Below the pieces are notes generated by a model. It was not told the origin of the DNA. It did not search any database and saw only the letters and a program-made list of their open reading frames with translations. A stretch of DNA of 36,988 nucleotides from UBA6814 sp040753075 (lineage in GTDB: Bacteria; Desulfobacterota; Desulfovibrionia; Desulfovibrionales; Desulfovibrionaceae), in NCBI GenBank assembly GCA_040753075.1, contig JBFMHA010000030.1, forward strand, positions 1 to 36,988, written 5' to 3'. This document shows positions 8,204-15,862 of this stretch, piece after piece. The translations under genes and the position numbers were made by a program. How positions within the stretch are numbered: the stretch's first letter is position 1; every line of letters begins with the position of its first letter.

Positions 8204-9835
8204 ATGGGTCTTACTTCTTCAATGTGGACGGGCGTTTCCGGTCTCTCCGCCCACGGCGAGATGATGGGCGTGCTCGGCAACAACATCGCCAACGTGAACA
8301 CCATCGGGTTCAAGGGCGCCCGGATGTTCTTCGAGGACTTCATCAGCCAGGACCTGAACACCGCGGCGGGCGTGGGCCAGGTGGGCCGGGGCGTGGGGAT
8401 CAGCGCCATCTACGGCGACTTCTCCCAGGGCGCCTTCGAGACCACCAACGAGGCCACCGACCTGGCCATCGGCGGCAAGGGCTTCTTCGCGGTGAAGGTC
8501 AAGGGCGAGGAAGGGGTGTACTACACCCGGGCCGGCAATTTCCGGTTCGACAAGGACGGCTACCTGGTGGACCCGCACGGGTACGTGCTGCAGGGGTGGG
8601 AGATATCCACCAGCACCGGCTCCGCCCTGGCCTCCACGTCCTCGGGCTCCTCAGAAACCACCTCGACCTCCAAGATCAAGGGCACGGGCGTTCCCAAGAA
8701 CATCCGCCTGGAGGGCTTCACCTGCCAGCCCAAGGCCACCCAGAACGTGACCATGGTCACCAACCTGGACGCCCGGGACGGCGGCGACAAGTCCGCCCTG
8801 ACCAGCGACAAGTTCTTCAGCATGTTCCAGATCTGGGACGGGCAGCAGGACACCCCCCTGGGCGAGACCCGCTTCGCCTACCAGAACTCCATCAAGATCT
8901 ACGACGAGGGCGGCACCTCGCACACCCTGACCGTGTACTTCGACCAGGTCACGGTTTCGGACGCCGGCGGCAACCGCTACTGGGAGTATATGGTCACCGT
9001 GTCCCCCTCCGCGGACGGCCGCACCCTGGGCGGCCAGGCCCTGAACACCACCTCGGCGGCCGGCGTGCTCATGATCGGCACCCTGAAGTTCGACTCCGGC
9101 GGCCAGCTGCGGGACATGAGCGCCTTCACCCTGCAGAGCGGCGCCACCGGCGACCTGAAGGCCCTGTCCAACTGGCAGCCCGCGGACTTCAACACCGACG
9201 GCCAGCCGGTGTTCACGGCCAACTTCACCGTGGCCTCCAACGCCAGCTTCGCCCTGGCCTCCAGCGCCAGCACCATCGCCATCAACTTCGGCCTGGCCAA
9301 CGCCGACCCGTTCACCAGCGGCGGCTGGACCAACACCACCATCTCCAACGCCTCGATGGTCGGCAATAGCTACTCGAACATCCCCGGACTGCAGAGTCCG
9401 GATCCGGCCTCCCTGGCCACCACCAGCTACTCGGGGTCGTCCTCCACCCTGTACCAGACCCAGGACGGCTACACCTTCGGCTTCCTGCAGAGCGTGTCCG
9501 TGGACCGCGACGGCATCCTCACCGGCCGCTACTCCAACGGCGTGGTCCTGGAGCTCTACCAGGTGACGCTCTACGACTTCCAGAACAAGTGGGGTCTGCG
9601 CCGGGAGGGGTCCAACCTCTACTCCGAAACCCTGGACTCGGGGGTGTCCGTGGCCGGCCCGGCCAACGGCAACGGGTATGGGTCCATCTCCTCCAACTCC
9701 CTGGAGCAGTCCAACGTGGACCTGGCCGCGGAGTTCGTGAAGATGATCTCCACCGAGCGCGGGTTCCAGGCCAACTCCAAGGTCATCACCACCACCGACA
9801 ACATGCTCTCCACGGTCATCGGCATGAAGCGGTAA
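8204..9835 (+). CDS. flgE: Flagellar hook protein FlgE
   Basis: Structural subunit of the flagellar hook. At 543 residues it is longer than enteric FlgE (about 400), as is common in this lineage; the extra length is in the Ser/Thr/Gly-rich middle. The N-terminal rod/hook motif is present (SGLSAHGEMMGVLGNNIANV, then NTIGFKGAR). The C-terminal helix carries the standard SNVDLAAEFVKMISTERGFQ and ends TTDNMLSTVIGMKR. A near-perfect AAGGAGGT lies just upstream. It is the last gene of the fliK-flgD-flgE unit and converges on flaG, with strong palindromes in between. Confidence 0.96.
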   Translation: MGLTSSMWTGVSGLSAHGEMMGVLGNNIANVNTIGFKGARMFFEDFISQDLNTAAGVGQVGRGVGISAIYGDFSQGAFETTNEATDLAIGGKGFFAVKVKGEEGVYYTRAGNFRFDKDGYLVDPHGYVLQGWEISTSTGSALASTSSGSSETTSTSKIKGTGVPKNIRLEGFTCQPKATQNVTMVTNLDARDGGDKSALTSDKFFSMFQIWDGQQDTPLGETRFAYQNSIKIYDEGGTSHTLTVYFDQVTVSDAGGNRYWEYMVTVSPSADGRTLGGQALNTTSAAGVLMIGTLKFDSGGQLRDMSAFTLQSGATGDLKALSNWQPADFNTDGQPVFTANFTVASNASFALASSASTIAINFGLANADPFTSGGWTNTTISNASMVGNSYSNIPGLQSPDPASLATTSYSGSSSTLYQTQDGYTFGFLQSVSVDRDGILTGRYSNGVVLELYQVTLYDFQNKWGLRREGSNLYSETLDSGVSVAGPANGNGYGSISSNSLEQSNVDLAAEFVKMISTERGFQANSKVITTTDNMLSTVIGMKR

Positions 9836-9871
9836 CCGCAGAAGACCTTTCGACCTCCAGAGAACCTCAGC

Positions 9872-9900
9872 CCGGGGGGCGGCGGCCGGCCGCCCCCCGG
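9872..9900 (+). terminator. GC-rich hairpin after flgE
   Basis: A perfect 12-bp stem (9872-9883 with 9889-9900, left arm CCGGGGGGCGGC) closes a 5-base GGCCG loop, 37 bases after the flgE stop. No T-tract follows, so it is a strong structure but an uncertain intrinsic terminator. Confidence 0.45.
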
Positions 9901-9906
9901 CGCATC

Positions 9907-9994
9907 AAACCGAAGCGGGGGCCCCGGGGGGGGCCGGGCCGGGGTTTGGGGGGACACCCGCCGACCCCGCCCCGGGGGGGCGCCGCTTCGGTTT
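9907..9994. terminator. Long inverted repeat between convergent flgE and flaG; likely bidirectional terminator
   Basis: AAACCGAAGCGG at 9907-9918 is exactly repeated in inverse orientation at 9983-9994. The G/C-only interior can extend the pairing imperfectly. Read rightward the stem ends in T4; read leftward it ends in TTT. Its position between two convergent genes fits a bidirectional terminator. The remaining sequence to 10071 holds no gene. Confidence 0.5.
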
Positions 9995-10071
9995 TGGCGG
10001 ACAAGCCGGCAGACCCGGGCCGGAGCCCGGGGCGCCGAATCAGTTTCGCAGATCCGACGGATGCGCGCCGC

Positions 10072-10431
10072 CTACAGGGTCTTGTCCAGGAACGCCCCGG
10101 ACATGCGGCGGATGGATTCGGCCAGCTCCATGACCTCGTCCGGCGGAATCTTGCGGATCAGCTTCTCCCCGCCCGGCTGGCGGACCTCGGCCTGGATGTC
10201 GCCCGAGTCGCTGACCCGGAACTTGAGCTCCACGCCCAGGTTGAGCATGAACTTCTCCACGCCCTGGGCAAAGTCCTCCACCCGGGGGCCGGCCGAGGGG
10301 CGTACGCCGTCCTGGTCGCCGCGCTCCCGGTCCGGCCCGGGGGCGGGCTCCGCCTTCCGGTTGACGGAGTTCTGTCCGGCGTTGCGGCCGTAGGCCGCGG
10401 CCAGTGCTCCGTGCACGTCTGTGAGTCGCAT
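10072..10431 (-). CDS. flaG: FlaG family flagellar protein
   Basis: Small cytoplasmic or filament-associated flagellar protein; FlaG proteins influence filament length in several bacteria. The product is 119 residues starting at the ATG at 10431, which has GGAGGAG upstream. The frame remains open to 10479, but the extra residues look like translated leader. The C-terminal two thirds fit FlaG: a helix FAQGVEKFMLNLGVELKFRV, then a strand and the hallmark LIRKIPPDEVMELAESI. The N-terminal 45 residues are Pro/Arg-rich and unconserved in appearance. It is divergent from flagellin and preceded by a FliA-type promoter. Confidence 0.88.
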   Translation of the reverse strand: MRLTDVHGALAAAYGRNAGQNSVNRKAEPAPGPDRERGDQDGVRPSAGPRVEDFAQGVEKFMLNLGVELKFRVSDSGDIQAEVRQPGGEKLIRKIPPDEVMELAESIRRMSGAFLDKTL

Positions 10432-10444
10432 GGCTCTCCTCCCC

Positions 10445-10464
10445 ACCCTCCGTCCCTGGAGGGT
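10445..10464 (-). promoter_or_regulatory. Leader hairpin of flaG with GGA in its loop
   Basis: In the flaG transcript a 7-bp stem ACCCTCC/GGAGGGT closes the hexaloop AGGGAC, about 10 bases after the predicted transcript start and just before the GGAGGAG Shine-Dalgarno. GGA displayed in a hexaloop is the shape CsrA recognises, but the rest of the consensus is absent. Confidence 0.3.
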
Positions 10465-10479
10465 ATTCATCCATCTCAT

Positions 10480-10507
10480 GTATCGGCCGGTCGGGGCCGG
10501 AACTTTA
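10480..10507 (-). promoter_or_regulatory. FliA (sigma-28) type promoter of flaG
   Basis: On the minus strand TAAAGTTC (10507-10500) is followed after 12 bases by GCCGATAC (10487-10480). This closely resembles the sigma-28 consensus TAAAGTTT-N11-GCCGATAA, with one extra spacer base. The identical pair of boxes with the same spacing occurs at 36863-36836 before another gene, which strengthens both. A transcript would start about 40 bases before the flaG ATG. Confidence 0.72.
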
Positions 10508-10669
10508 GGGCGCCCGGGAGCGGCAGGGAAAAAAAGGCCTTTCGGGCGGCCCGGAGGGTGTCGGCCGGCCGGCCCGGGAGGGGAAAAAACGGCTCGGGGC
10601 GGGGAGTTGGGGGTGTTTCTAGACTTTTTCTAAAAGATAACATGTCGAGATTGTTGACATTATTTGTTT

Positions 10670-10685
10670 TGGCACGATGGCTGCT
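10670..10685 (+). promoter_or_regulatory. Sigma-54 promoter of flagellin
   Basis: TGGCACG-ATGG-CTGCT at 10670-10685 carries the invariant GG (10671-10672) and GC (10683-10684) exactly 10 bases apart and a perfect TGGCACG -24 box. Transcription would begin near 10695, about 27 bases before the flagellin ATG. The upstream segment 10617-10669 is AT-rich, as expected for a looping or curved promoter region. An RpoN activator such as FlrC/FleR would be required; none is in this window. Confidence 0.8.
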
Positions 10686-10700
10686 TACAGATTGGCAAGT

Positions 10701-10718
10701 CAAAACAAGGAGGTTTTG
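10701..10718 (+). promoter_or_regulatory. Flagellin leader hairpin overlapping the Shine-Dalgarno (CsrA-like site)
   Basis: CAAAAC (10701-10706) pairs perfectly with GTTTTG (10713-10718), leaving the hexaloop AAGGAG. The loop contains the flagellin Shine-Dalgarno, and ACAAGGA matches the CsrA recognition core with GGA in a hairpin loop. This would allow translational control as known for the hag leader of Bacillus subtilis. CsrA and FliW genes are not in the window. Confidence 0.5.
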
Positions 10719-10721
10719 AAC

Positions 10722-11624
10722 ATGTCTTTGGTTATCAATCACAACATGATGGCGATGAACGCCGCGCGGAACCTGAACGAGGCGTTCGGCAGGCTGTCGG
10801 TCTCCACCCGGCGCCTGTCCTCGGGCCTCCGGGTCGGGACCGCGGCCGACGACGCCGCCGGCCTGGCCATCCGCGAGCTCATGCGCTCGGACATCCGCAC
10901 CCTGAACCAGGGCGTGCGCAACGCCAACGACGCGATCTCCATGATCCAGACCGCCGACGGCGCGCTGCAGATCATCGACGAGAAGCTCATTCGCATGAAG
11001 GAGCTCGCGGAGCAGGCGGCCACCGGCACCTACAACTCGGACCAGCGACTGATCATCGATTCCGAATTCCAGGCCATGGCCTCGGAAATCACGCGAATCG
11101 CGCTGGCCACGGATTTCAACCAGGTCAAGCTGCTGGACGGCACCCTCTCGGGCCAGATCCCCACGGATCACGACGGCACCGGGCTGACCAGCGTGGGTCC
11201 CATCAAGATCCACTTCGGCACCGGCAACAGCTCCCTGGAGGACTACTACTTCATCTCCATCGGCGGAGCCACGGCCTCCCACTTCGGCATCGGCAACGCG
11301 GCCGACTCCACCCTGGGCGGGTTCGCCATCTCCACCCAGAACGCGGCCCAGCAGGCCCTGGTGGCCCTGGACCAGGCCATCATCTCCAAGGACAAGATCC
11401 GCGCCAGCCTGGGCGCCCTGCAGAACCGCCTGGAGAACACCATCACCAACCTCTCCATCCAGGCGGAGAACATGCAGTCCGCCGAGAGCCGCATCTCCGA
11501 CGTGGACGTGGCCTGGGAGATGACCGAGTTCGTGCGCAACCAGATCCTCACCCAGTCCGCGGTGGCCATGCTGGCGCAGGCCAACTCCCTGCCCAAGATG
11601 GCCCTGCAGCTCATCCAGGGCTAG
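10722..11624 (+). CDS. fliC: Flagellin
   Basis: Filament subunit exported by the flagellar type III system. I start it at the ATG at 10722 (MSLVINHNMMAMNA), directly after AAGGAGG; the frame extends to 10677, but that part overlaps the sigma-54 promoter. The product is 300 residues. The N-terminal D0/D1 region has LSSGLRVGTAADDAAGLAI and a conserved coiled coil to about residue 140. A short variable centre follows (about 140-215). The C-terminal D0/D1 has NRLENTITNLSIQAENMQSA and the final helix ending MALQLIQG. It is monocistronic by layout, facing convergent rnc with two hairpins between. Confidence 0.97.
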   Translation: MSLVINHNMMAMNAARNLNEAFGRLSVSTRRLSSGLRVGTAADDAAGLAIRELMRSDIRTLNQGVRNANDAISMIQTADGALQIIDEKLIRMKELAEQAATGTYNSDQRLIIDSEFQAMASEITRIALATDFNQVKLLDGTLSGQIPTDHDGTGLTSVGPIKIHFGTGNSSLEDYYFISIGGATASHFGIGNAADSTLGGFAISTQNAAQQALVALDQAIISKDKIRASLGALQNRLENTITNLSIQAENMQSAESRISDVDVAWEMTEFVRNQILTQSAVAMLAQANSLPKMALQLIQG

Positions 11625-11645
11625 GCCTGAACCGGCCTTGACCCT

Positions 11646-11671
11646 CGGGGCGACAAAAAAACGTCGCCCCG
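11646..11671 (+). terminator. Flagellin downstream hairpin 1
   Basis: A perfect 9-bp stem CGGGGCGAC (11646-11654) / GTCGCCCCG (11663-11671) with an A-rich 8-base loop begins 22 bases after the flagellin stop. There is no T-tract after it on the plus strand, so termination may depend on the second hairpin or on Rho. Confidence 0.5.
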
Positions 11672-11701
11672 CGCGCGGCAGAGGAAGAACCAAAGACATG
11701 A

Positions 11702-11727
11702 GCCGGGGAGGCGCCCGCCTCCCCGGC
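11702..11727. terminator. Flagellin/rnc convergent hairpin 2
   Basis: A perfect 11-bp stem GCCGGGGAGGC (11702-11712) / GCCTCCCCGGC (11717-11727) with loop GCCC lies between the convergent flagellin and rnc genes. The following plus-strand bases are only moderately T-rich. Confidence 0.45.
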
Positions 11728-11785
11728 CCTCCTTCGCCTCCCGCAGCCGCCCGTCAGGCGTCCGGCGCCAGCCTCCGGCGCCGGA

Positions 11786-12484
11786 TCATCTCCCGTCCCT
11801 GGCCAGCAGCTCCAGGGCCTGCTCCGCGGCCGAGTGCTCGGCCTTCTTGATGCTCGGTCCCGAGGCCGCGATGCGCCGGCCGTCGGGCAGGGTGAGCTCC
11901 ACCGCATAGACCTTCTCGTGCTCCGGGCCGCTGGCCGAGACCAGGGCGTAGACCGGACGGGCCTTGAACCGGAACTGGGTCTCCTCCTGCAGCCGGCTCT
12001 TGGCGTCCTTGGCCCGGGGGCGCACCGGCTCCGCGGGCCAGCGCCCGGCGAACACCGCGCGCACGCAGGCCGCGGCCGCCAGGTACCCGCCGTCGCAGAA
12101 CACCGCCCCGAAAACCGCCTCCAGGGCGTCCGCCAGGAGCGCCGGCCGCTCCCGGCCTCCCTGCATCTCCTCGCCCCGTCCCAGTCGGAGCAGGGCGGGG
12201 ATCCCCAGCTCCCGGGCCACCTCGGCCAGGGTGGGCTCGTTCACCAGCCGGGCCCGCATCCGGGTGAGAGCCCCCTCGGCCGTGTCCGGGAACAGCCGGT
12301 ACAGCTCCTCGGACACCGCCAGTTCGAGCACCGCGTCGCCGAGGTATTCCAGGCGCTCGTTGTGCTCGACTCCCGCGGGGCGCTCGTTGGCGCAGGAGGA
12401 GTGGGTCAGGGCGGTCTCCAGCAGCTTGACTTGAGAAAAGCGATGGGAAATAGATGTCTGGAGAGTTTCCAACCTTTCATCCAT
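11786..12484 (-). CDS. rnc: Ribonuclease III
   Basis: Double-strand-specific endoribonuclease for rRNA precursor and mRNA processing. The product is 232 residues from the ATG at 12484 (MDERLETLQ), which has GGAG 8-10 bases upstream; a longer frame to 12583 is rejected because it lies inside the divergent gene. The catalytic signature HNERLEYLGDAVLEL is intact, with a second acidic site in LLADALEAVFGAVF. A C-terminal double-stranded-RNA-binding domain (about 158-228) contains SRLQEETQFRF and IKKAEHSAAEQALELL. It is back to back with the acyl-CoA synthetase gene, with only 22 bases between the chosen start codons. Confidence 0.95.
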   Translation of the reverse strand: MDERLETLQTSISHRFSQVKLLETALTHSSCANERPAGVEHNERLEYLGDAVLELAVSEELYRLFPDTAEGALTRMRARLVNEPTLAEVARELGIPALLRLGRGEEMQGGRERPALLADALEAVFGAVFCDGGYLAAAACVRAVFAGRWPAEPVRPRAKDAKSRLQEETQFRFKARPVYALVSASGPEHEKVYAVELTLPDGRRIAASGPSIKKAEHSAAEQALELLARDGR

Positions 12485-12506
12485 GAGCGTACTCCGCTTG
12501 CATGCC

Positions 12507-14627
12507 ATGCCTACATTCGACCTCGACGCCCTCTTCGCTCCCGCAACGGTGGCCGTGATCGGCGCCTCGGCCAGCCCGGGCAAGGTCGGTCACAGCGTGT
12601 TGTCCAACATGATCCAGGCCGGTTACGCCGGAAAAATCTACCCGGTCAACCCCAAGGGCGGGGATTTGCTGGGCCTGCCCGCCGTGGCCTCGGTCGCCGA
12701 GCTGCCCGACGGCCTGGACATGGCGGTCGTCTGCATCCCCCCGGCCCACGTGGTCGGGGCCATGGAACAACTGGCGGCCAAGAAGGTCAAGAGCGCGGTG
12801 GTCATCACCGCGGGCTTCAAGGAGGTTGGCCGCGAGGGCTACTACCTGGAGCAGAAGCTCGTGGACCTGGCCCGGCAGCACGGCATCGCCCTCCTGGGTC
12901 CCAACTGCCTGGGGCTCATGAGCACCGGCGCCCGGGTCAACGCCTCGTTCGCCGCGGACCATCCCAATCCCGGGAGCATCGCCTTCTTCTCCCAGTCCGG
13001 GGCCCTGTGCGTGGCCATCCTGGACTGGGCCATGGGCGAGAACATCGGCTTCTCCAAGTTCGTGTCCCTGGGCAACAAGGCGGTCATCGACGAATCGCAC
13101 ATGCTCGAGTACCTCAAGGACGATCCGGAGACCAAGGTCATCCTGGGGTACATGGAGGGCGTGGAGGACGGGCCCCGCTTCATGCGCGCGGCCGAGGCGG
13201 TGACCGCGGTCAAGCCGGTGATCCTGATCAAGAGCGGCACCACCGCGGCCGGGGCCAAGGCCGCCTCCAGCCACACCGGGGCCATCGCCGGCTCGGACCA
13301 GGCCTACCAGGCCGCCTTCCACCAGGCGGGCATCATCCGGGTTCGCGACGTGTCCTCGCTCTTCAATCTGGCCTTGGCCTTCTCCAACCAGCCCCTGCCC
13401 AAGGGACCCAACCTGGCCATCGTGACCAACTCCGGCGGCCCCGGAATCCTGGCCGCGGATGCGGCCGAGAAATCCCGGCTCATCATGGGCTCGCTGTCCT
13501 CCACCACGGTCAACGAGCTGCTCGGCTTCCTGCCGCCTTTCGCCTCCATCTACAACCCGGTGGACATCATCGGCGACGCGGACGCGGCCCGCTACCGCAA
13601 GGCCCTGGAGGTGGTGGCCAAGGACCCCATGGTCCATTCCCTCCTGGTGCTGCTCTCGCCCACCGCCTCGGTGCAGATCCCGGAGACCGCCCAGGCCATC
13701 GTGGACGTGGCCAAGACCTGCGACAAGCCGGTGTTCGCCTGCTTCATGGGCCGCAAGCGGGTCAGGCCCGGGGAGGAGATTCTCACCCGGGCGGGCATCC
13801 CGTGCTACGCCTTTCCCGAGCCGGCCATCGCCTCCATCGAGACCATGTACCTCTACTCCCAGTGGCGGGAGCGGCCCGCGCCGGTGCAGGTCTGCTACCG
13901 CCGGGACAAGCCCCGCGCCCTGAAGGTCATCGAGGCGGCCCGCATCCAGGGCTGCGGCGAGATCGTGGAGTTCCAGGCCCAGGAGCTGCTCAAGGCCTAC
14001 GAACTGCCCATCCCGCCCACCGTCCTGGCCCGCACCAGCGACGAGGCCGTGGCCGCGGCCAAGCAGATCGGCTACCCGGTGGTGCTCAAGATCGCCTCGC
14101 CCCAGATCAGCCACAAGAGCGACGTGGGCGGCGTGAAGGTGGGGCTGGCCGACGCCCAGAGCGTGGCCCGCAGCTTCCTGGACATCACCACCCGGGCCAA
14201 GTCCCTGCGCCACGACGCCTACATCACCGGCTGCCTGGTTCAGGGCATGGCCCCCAAGGGCTCCAAGGAGTGCATCATCGGCTTCAAGCGGGACCCCCAG
14301 TTCGGGCCCATGATCCTCTTCGGCCTGGGCGGCATCTACGTGGAGGTGCTCAAGGACGTGGCCATCCGCCTGGTGCCCCTGTCCATGGACGACGCCAAGC
14401 AGATGATCCGGGAGATCAAGAGCTTCCCCCTGCTGCGCGGGGTGCGCGGGGAGAGTCCGGTGGACTTCCACGCCATCGAGGACATCCTGCTCACCATGTC
14501 CCAGCTGGCCCTGGACTTTCCGCAGATCATGGAGGCCGAGTTCAACCCGGTGCTGGCGCACCCGGGCGGGGCGCTGGTGGCCGACGTGCGGGTCACGGTC
14601 TGCGCCGGGGACGCGGCGAACGGTTGA
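12507..14627 (+). CDS. ADP-forming acetyl/acyl-CoA synthetase, fused alpha-beta subunits
   Basis: Catalyses acyl-CoA + ADP + Pi to acid + CoA + ATP, an ATP-yielding route typical of anaerobes, or the reverse. I use the ATG at 12507 (MPTFDLDALF), where homology begins; an in-frame ATG at 12483 would add 8 residues and overlap the rnc start. The 706-residue product has an N-terminal CoA-binding Rossmann domain (VAVIGASASPGKVG), two succinyl-CoA-ligase-like domains with the phospho-carrier His256 in SSHTGAIAGSD, and a C-terminal ATP-grasp domain (about 460-700). The ATP-grasp domain contains VVLKIASPQISHKSDVGGV, whose His matches the second phosphorylated His of separate beta subunits. Substrate cannot be fixed from sequence. 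It precedes the DRTGG protein by 90 bases. Confidence 0.92.
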   Translation: MPTFDLDALFAPATVAVIGASASPGKVGHSVLSNMIQAGYAGKIYPVNPKGGDLLGLPAVASVAELPDGLDMAVVCIPPAHVVGAMEQLAAKKVKSAVVITAGFKEVGREGYYLEQKLVDLARQHGIALLGPNCLGLMSTGARVNASFAADHPNPGSIAFFSQSGALCVAILDWAMGENIGFSKFVSLGNKAVIDESHMLEYLKDDPETKVILGYMEGVEDGPRFMRAAEAVTAVKPVILIKSGTTAAGAKAASSHTGAIAGSDQAYQAAFHQAGIIRVRDVSSLFNLALAFSNQPLPKGPNLAIVTNSGGPGILAADAAEKSRLIMGSLSSTTVNELLGFLPPFASIYNPVDIIGDADAARYRKALEVVAKDPMVHSLLVLLSPTASVQIPETAQAIVDVAKTCDKPVFACFMGRKRVRPGEEILTRAGIPCYAFPEPAIASIETMYLYSQWRERPAPVQVCYRRDKPRALKVIEAARIQGCGEIVEFQAQELLKAYELPIPPTVLARTSDEAVAAAKQIGYPVVLKIASPQISHKSDVGGVKVGLADAQSVARSFLDITTRAKSLRHDAYITGCLVQGMAPKGSKECIIGFKRDPQFGPMILFGLGGIYVEVLKDVAIRLVPLSMDDAKQMIREIKSFPLLRGVRGESPVDFHAIEDILLTMSQLALDFPQIMEAEFNPVLAHPGGALVADVRVTVCAGDAANG

Positions 14628-14717
14628 AAGCCGTCGGCCAGCCGCATTCCCAACCGATGTAAAAACGTGTAGCAGGTTCATACGACGCACGAGCCAAAGG
14701 CAGATCAGGAGGACGAC

Positions 14718-15785
14718 ATGGCTGGTATTTACGTGGGCTCCACCTCCGGGTTCTCGGGCAAGAACATGGTCATCATGGGCCTGGGGCTCAAGTTCCAGAA
14801 GGACAACCTGTCGGTGGCCTACATGAAGCCCGTGGGCGCGGTGCCGCGGGAGATCGAGGGCAAGATCCGCGACGAGGACGCCCACTTCGTGCAGAAGATC
14901 CTCAAGCTCGACGCCGAGCCGGACCTGCTCACTCCGGTGCTGGTCACCCAGGACTTCAAGGTCAAGGCCTTCAGCGGCCAGTGCGACGACCTCATGCCCT
15001 CCATCCAGGACGCCTACGCCAAGGTGTCGAGCGGCAAGGACGTGACCATCGTGGCCGGCTCGGGCAGCATGTACTCGGGCAAGTACTGCAAGGTGGACGG
15101 CGTCTCGGTGGTCAAGACCCTGGGCGTCAAGTGCGTGATCATCGACCGCTTCGACAACGAGCTCAAATACGACTACCTGCTGGCCATGAAGGAGGCCCTG
15201 GGCGACCAGCTCCTGGGCGTGGTCCTCAACGACATCCCGCCCACCTTCATGGACGAGGTGGAGTCCATGCTCAAGCCCTTCTTCGAGCGGGTGGGGGTCA
15301 AGGTCATCGGCGTCATCCCCAAGGACCCGCTCATGGGGGCCATCAAGGTGTCCGACCTGGCCGAGCGGCTGGGGGGCAAGGTCATCTCCGCGCACAACAA
15401 GGCGGACAAGGTCGTGGAGAACTTCCTCATCGGCACCATGCAGGTGGACAACTTCATGACCCACTTCCGCAAAAACAAGAACTCCGCGGTCATCGTGGGC
15501 GGCGACCGGGCGGACGTGCAGCTGGTGGCCCTGGAGGGCAACTGCCCCTGCCTCATCCTCACCGGCAACCTCTATCCCAACGACATCATCATGACCCGCT
15601 CCGAGGTCCTGGAGATCCCCATCATCATCGTGCGCGAGGACACCTACTCGGTGGCCAAGAAGATGGAGAACATCCTCTCCCGCCACAAGCTGCGCGACGT
15701 CATCAAGATCCGCCAGGGCGCCCAGCTGGTCTCCGCCTCCATCGACTACGAGTACATCAAGAGGGAGCTGGGCCTGACCAAGTAG
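14718..15785 (+). CDS. P-loop (BioD-like) plus DRTGG domain protein, phosphotransacetylase N-terminal family
   Basis: The 355-residue protein resembles the N-terminal regulatory half of long phosphotransacetylases but lacks the catalytic PTA domain. The N-terminal part (about 1-210) is dethiobiotin-synthetase-like, starting YVGSTSGFSGKNMV in place of a standard P-loop and containing VAGSGSMYSGKY and GVVLNDIPPTF. The C-terminal part (about 215-335) is a DRTGG-like domain with VVENFLIGTMQVDNFM, VIVGGDRADVQLVAL and LILTGNLYPN. The start has GGAGGACGAC upstream. Its place behind an ADP-forming acyl-CoA synthetase suggests a regulatory or nucleotide-sensing role in acyl-CoA/acetate metabolism; this is inference. 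A strong terminator follows. Confidence 0.85.
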   Translation: MAGIYVGSTSGFSGKNMVIMGLGLKFQKDNLSVAYMKPVGAVPREIEGKIRDEDAHFVQKILKLDAEPDLLTPVLVTQDFKVKAFSGQCDDLMPSIQDAYAKVSSGKDVTIVAGSGSMYSGKYCKVDGVSVVKTLGVKCVIIDRFDNELKYDYLLAMKEALGDQLLGVVLNDIPPTFMDEVESMLKPFFERVGVKVIGVIPKDPLMGAIKVSDLAERLGGKVISAHNKADKVVENFLIGTMQVDNFMTHFRKNKNSAVIVGGDRADVQLVALEGNCPCLILTGNLYPNDIIMTRSEVLEIPIIIVREDTYSVAKKMENILSRHKLRDVIKIRQGAQLVSASIDYEYIKRELGLTK

Positions 15786-15806
15786 CCGGCCCCCGACCCG
15801 ACGCAA

Positions 15807-15838
15807 AAAGGGCCGGCCCCCGCTGGGGCCGGCCCTTT
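15807..15838. terminator. Bidirectional rho-independent terminator
   Basis: A perfect 14-bp stem (15807-15820 with 15825-15838) closes a CGCT loop. The arms run AAAGGGCCGGCCCC and GGGGCCGGCCCTTT, and TTTGCTTT follows on the plus strand with five A before it for the minus strand. It lies between the convergent DRTGG gene and gap. Confidence 0.85.
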
Positions 15839-15862
15839 GCTTTCTCGCGTGGCGCGGCGCGC

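Noticed and set aside
10677..10721. Flagellin start at 10677
   Set aside because: It would place the start inside the sigma-54 promoter; the ATG at 10722 has a perfect Shine-Dalgarno and begins the conserved flagellin N-terminus.
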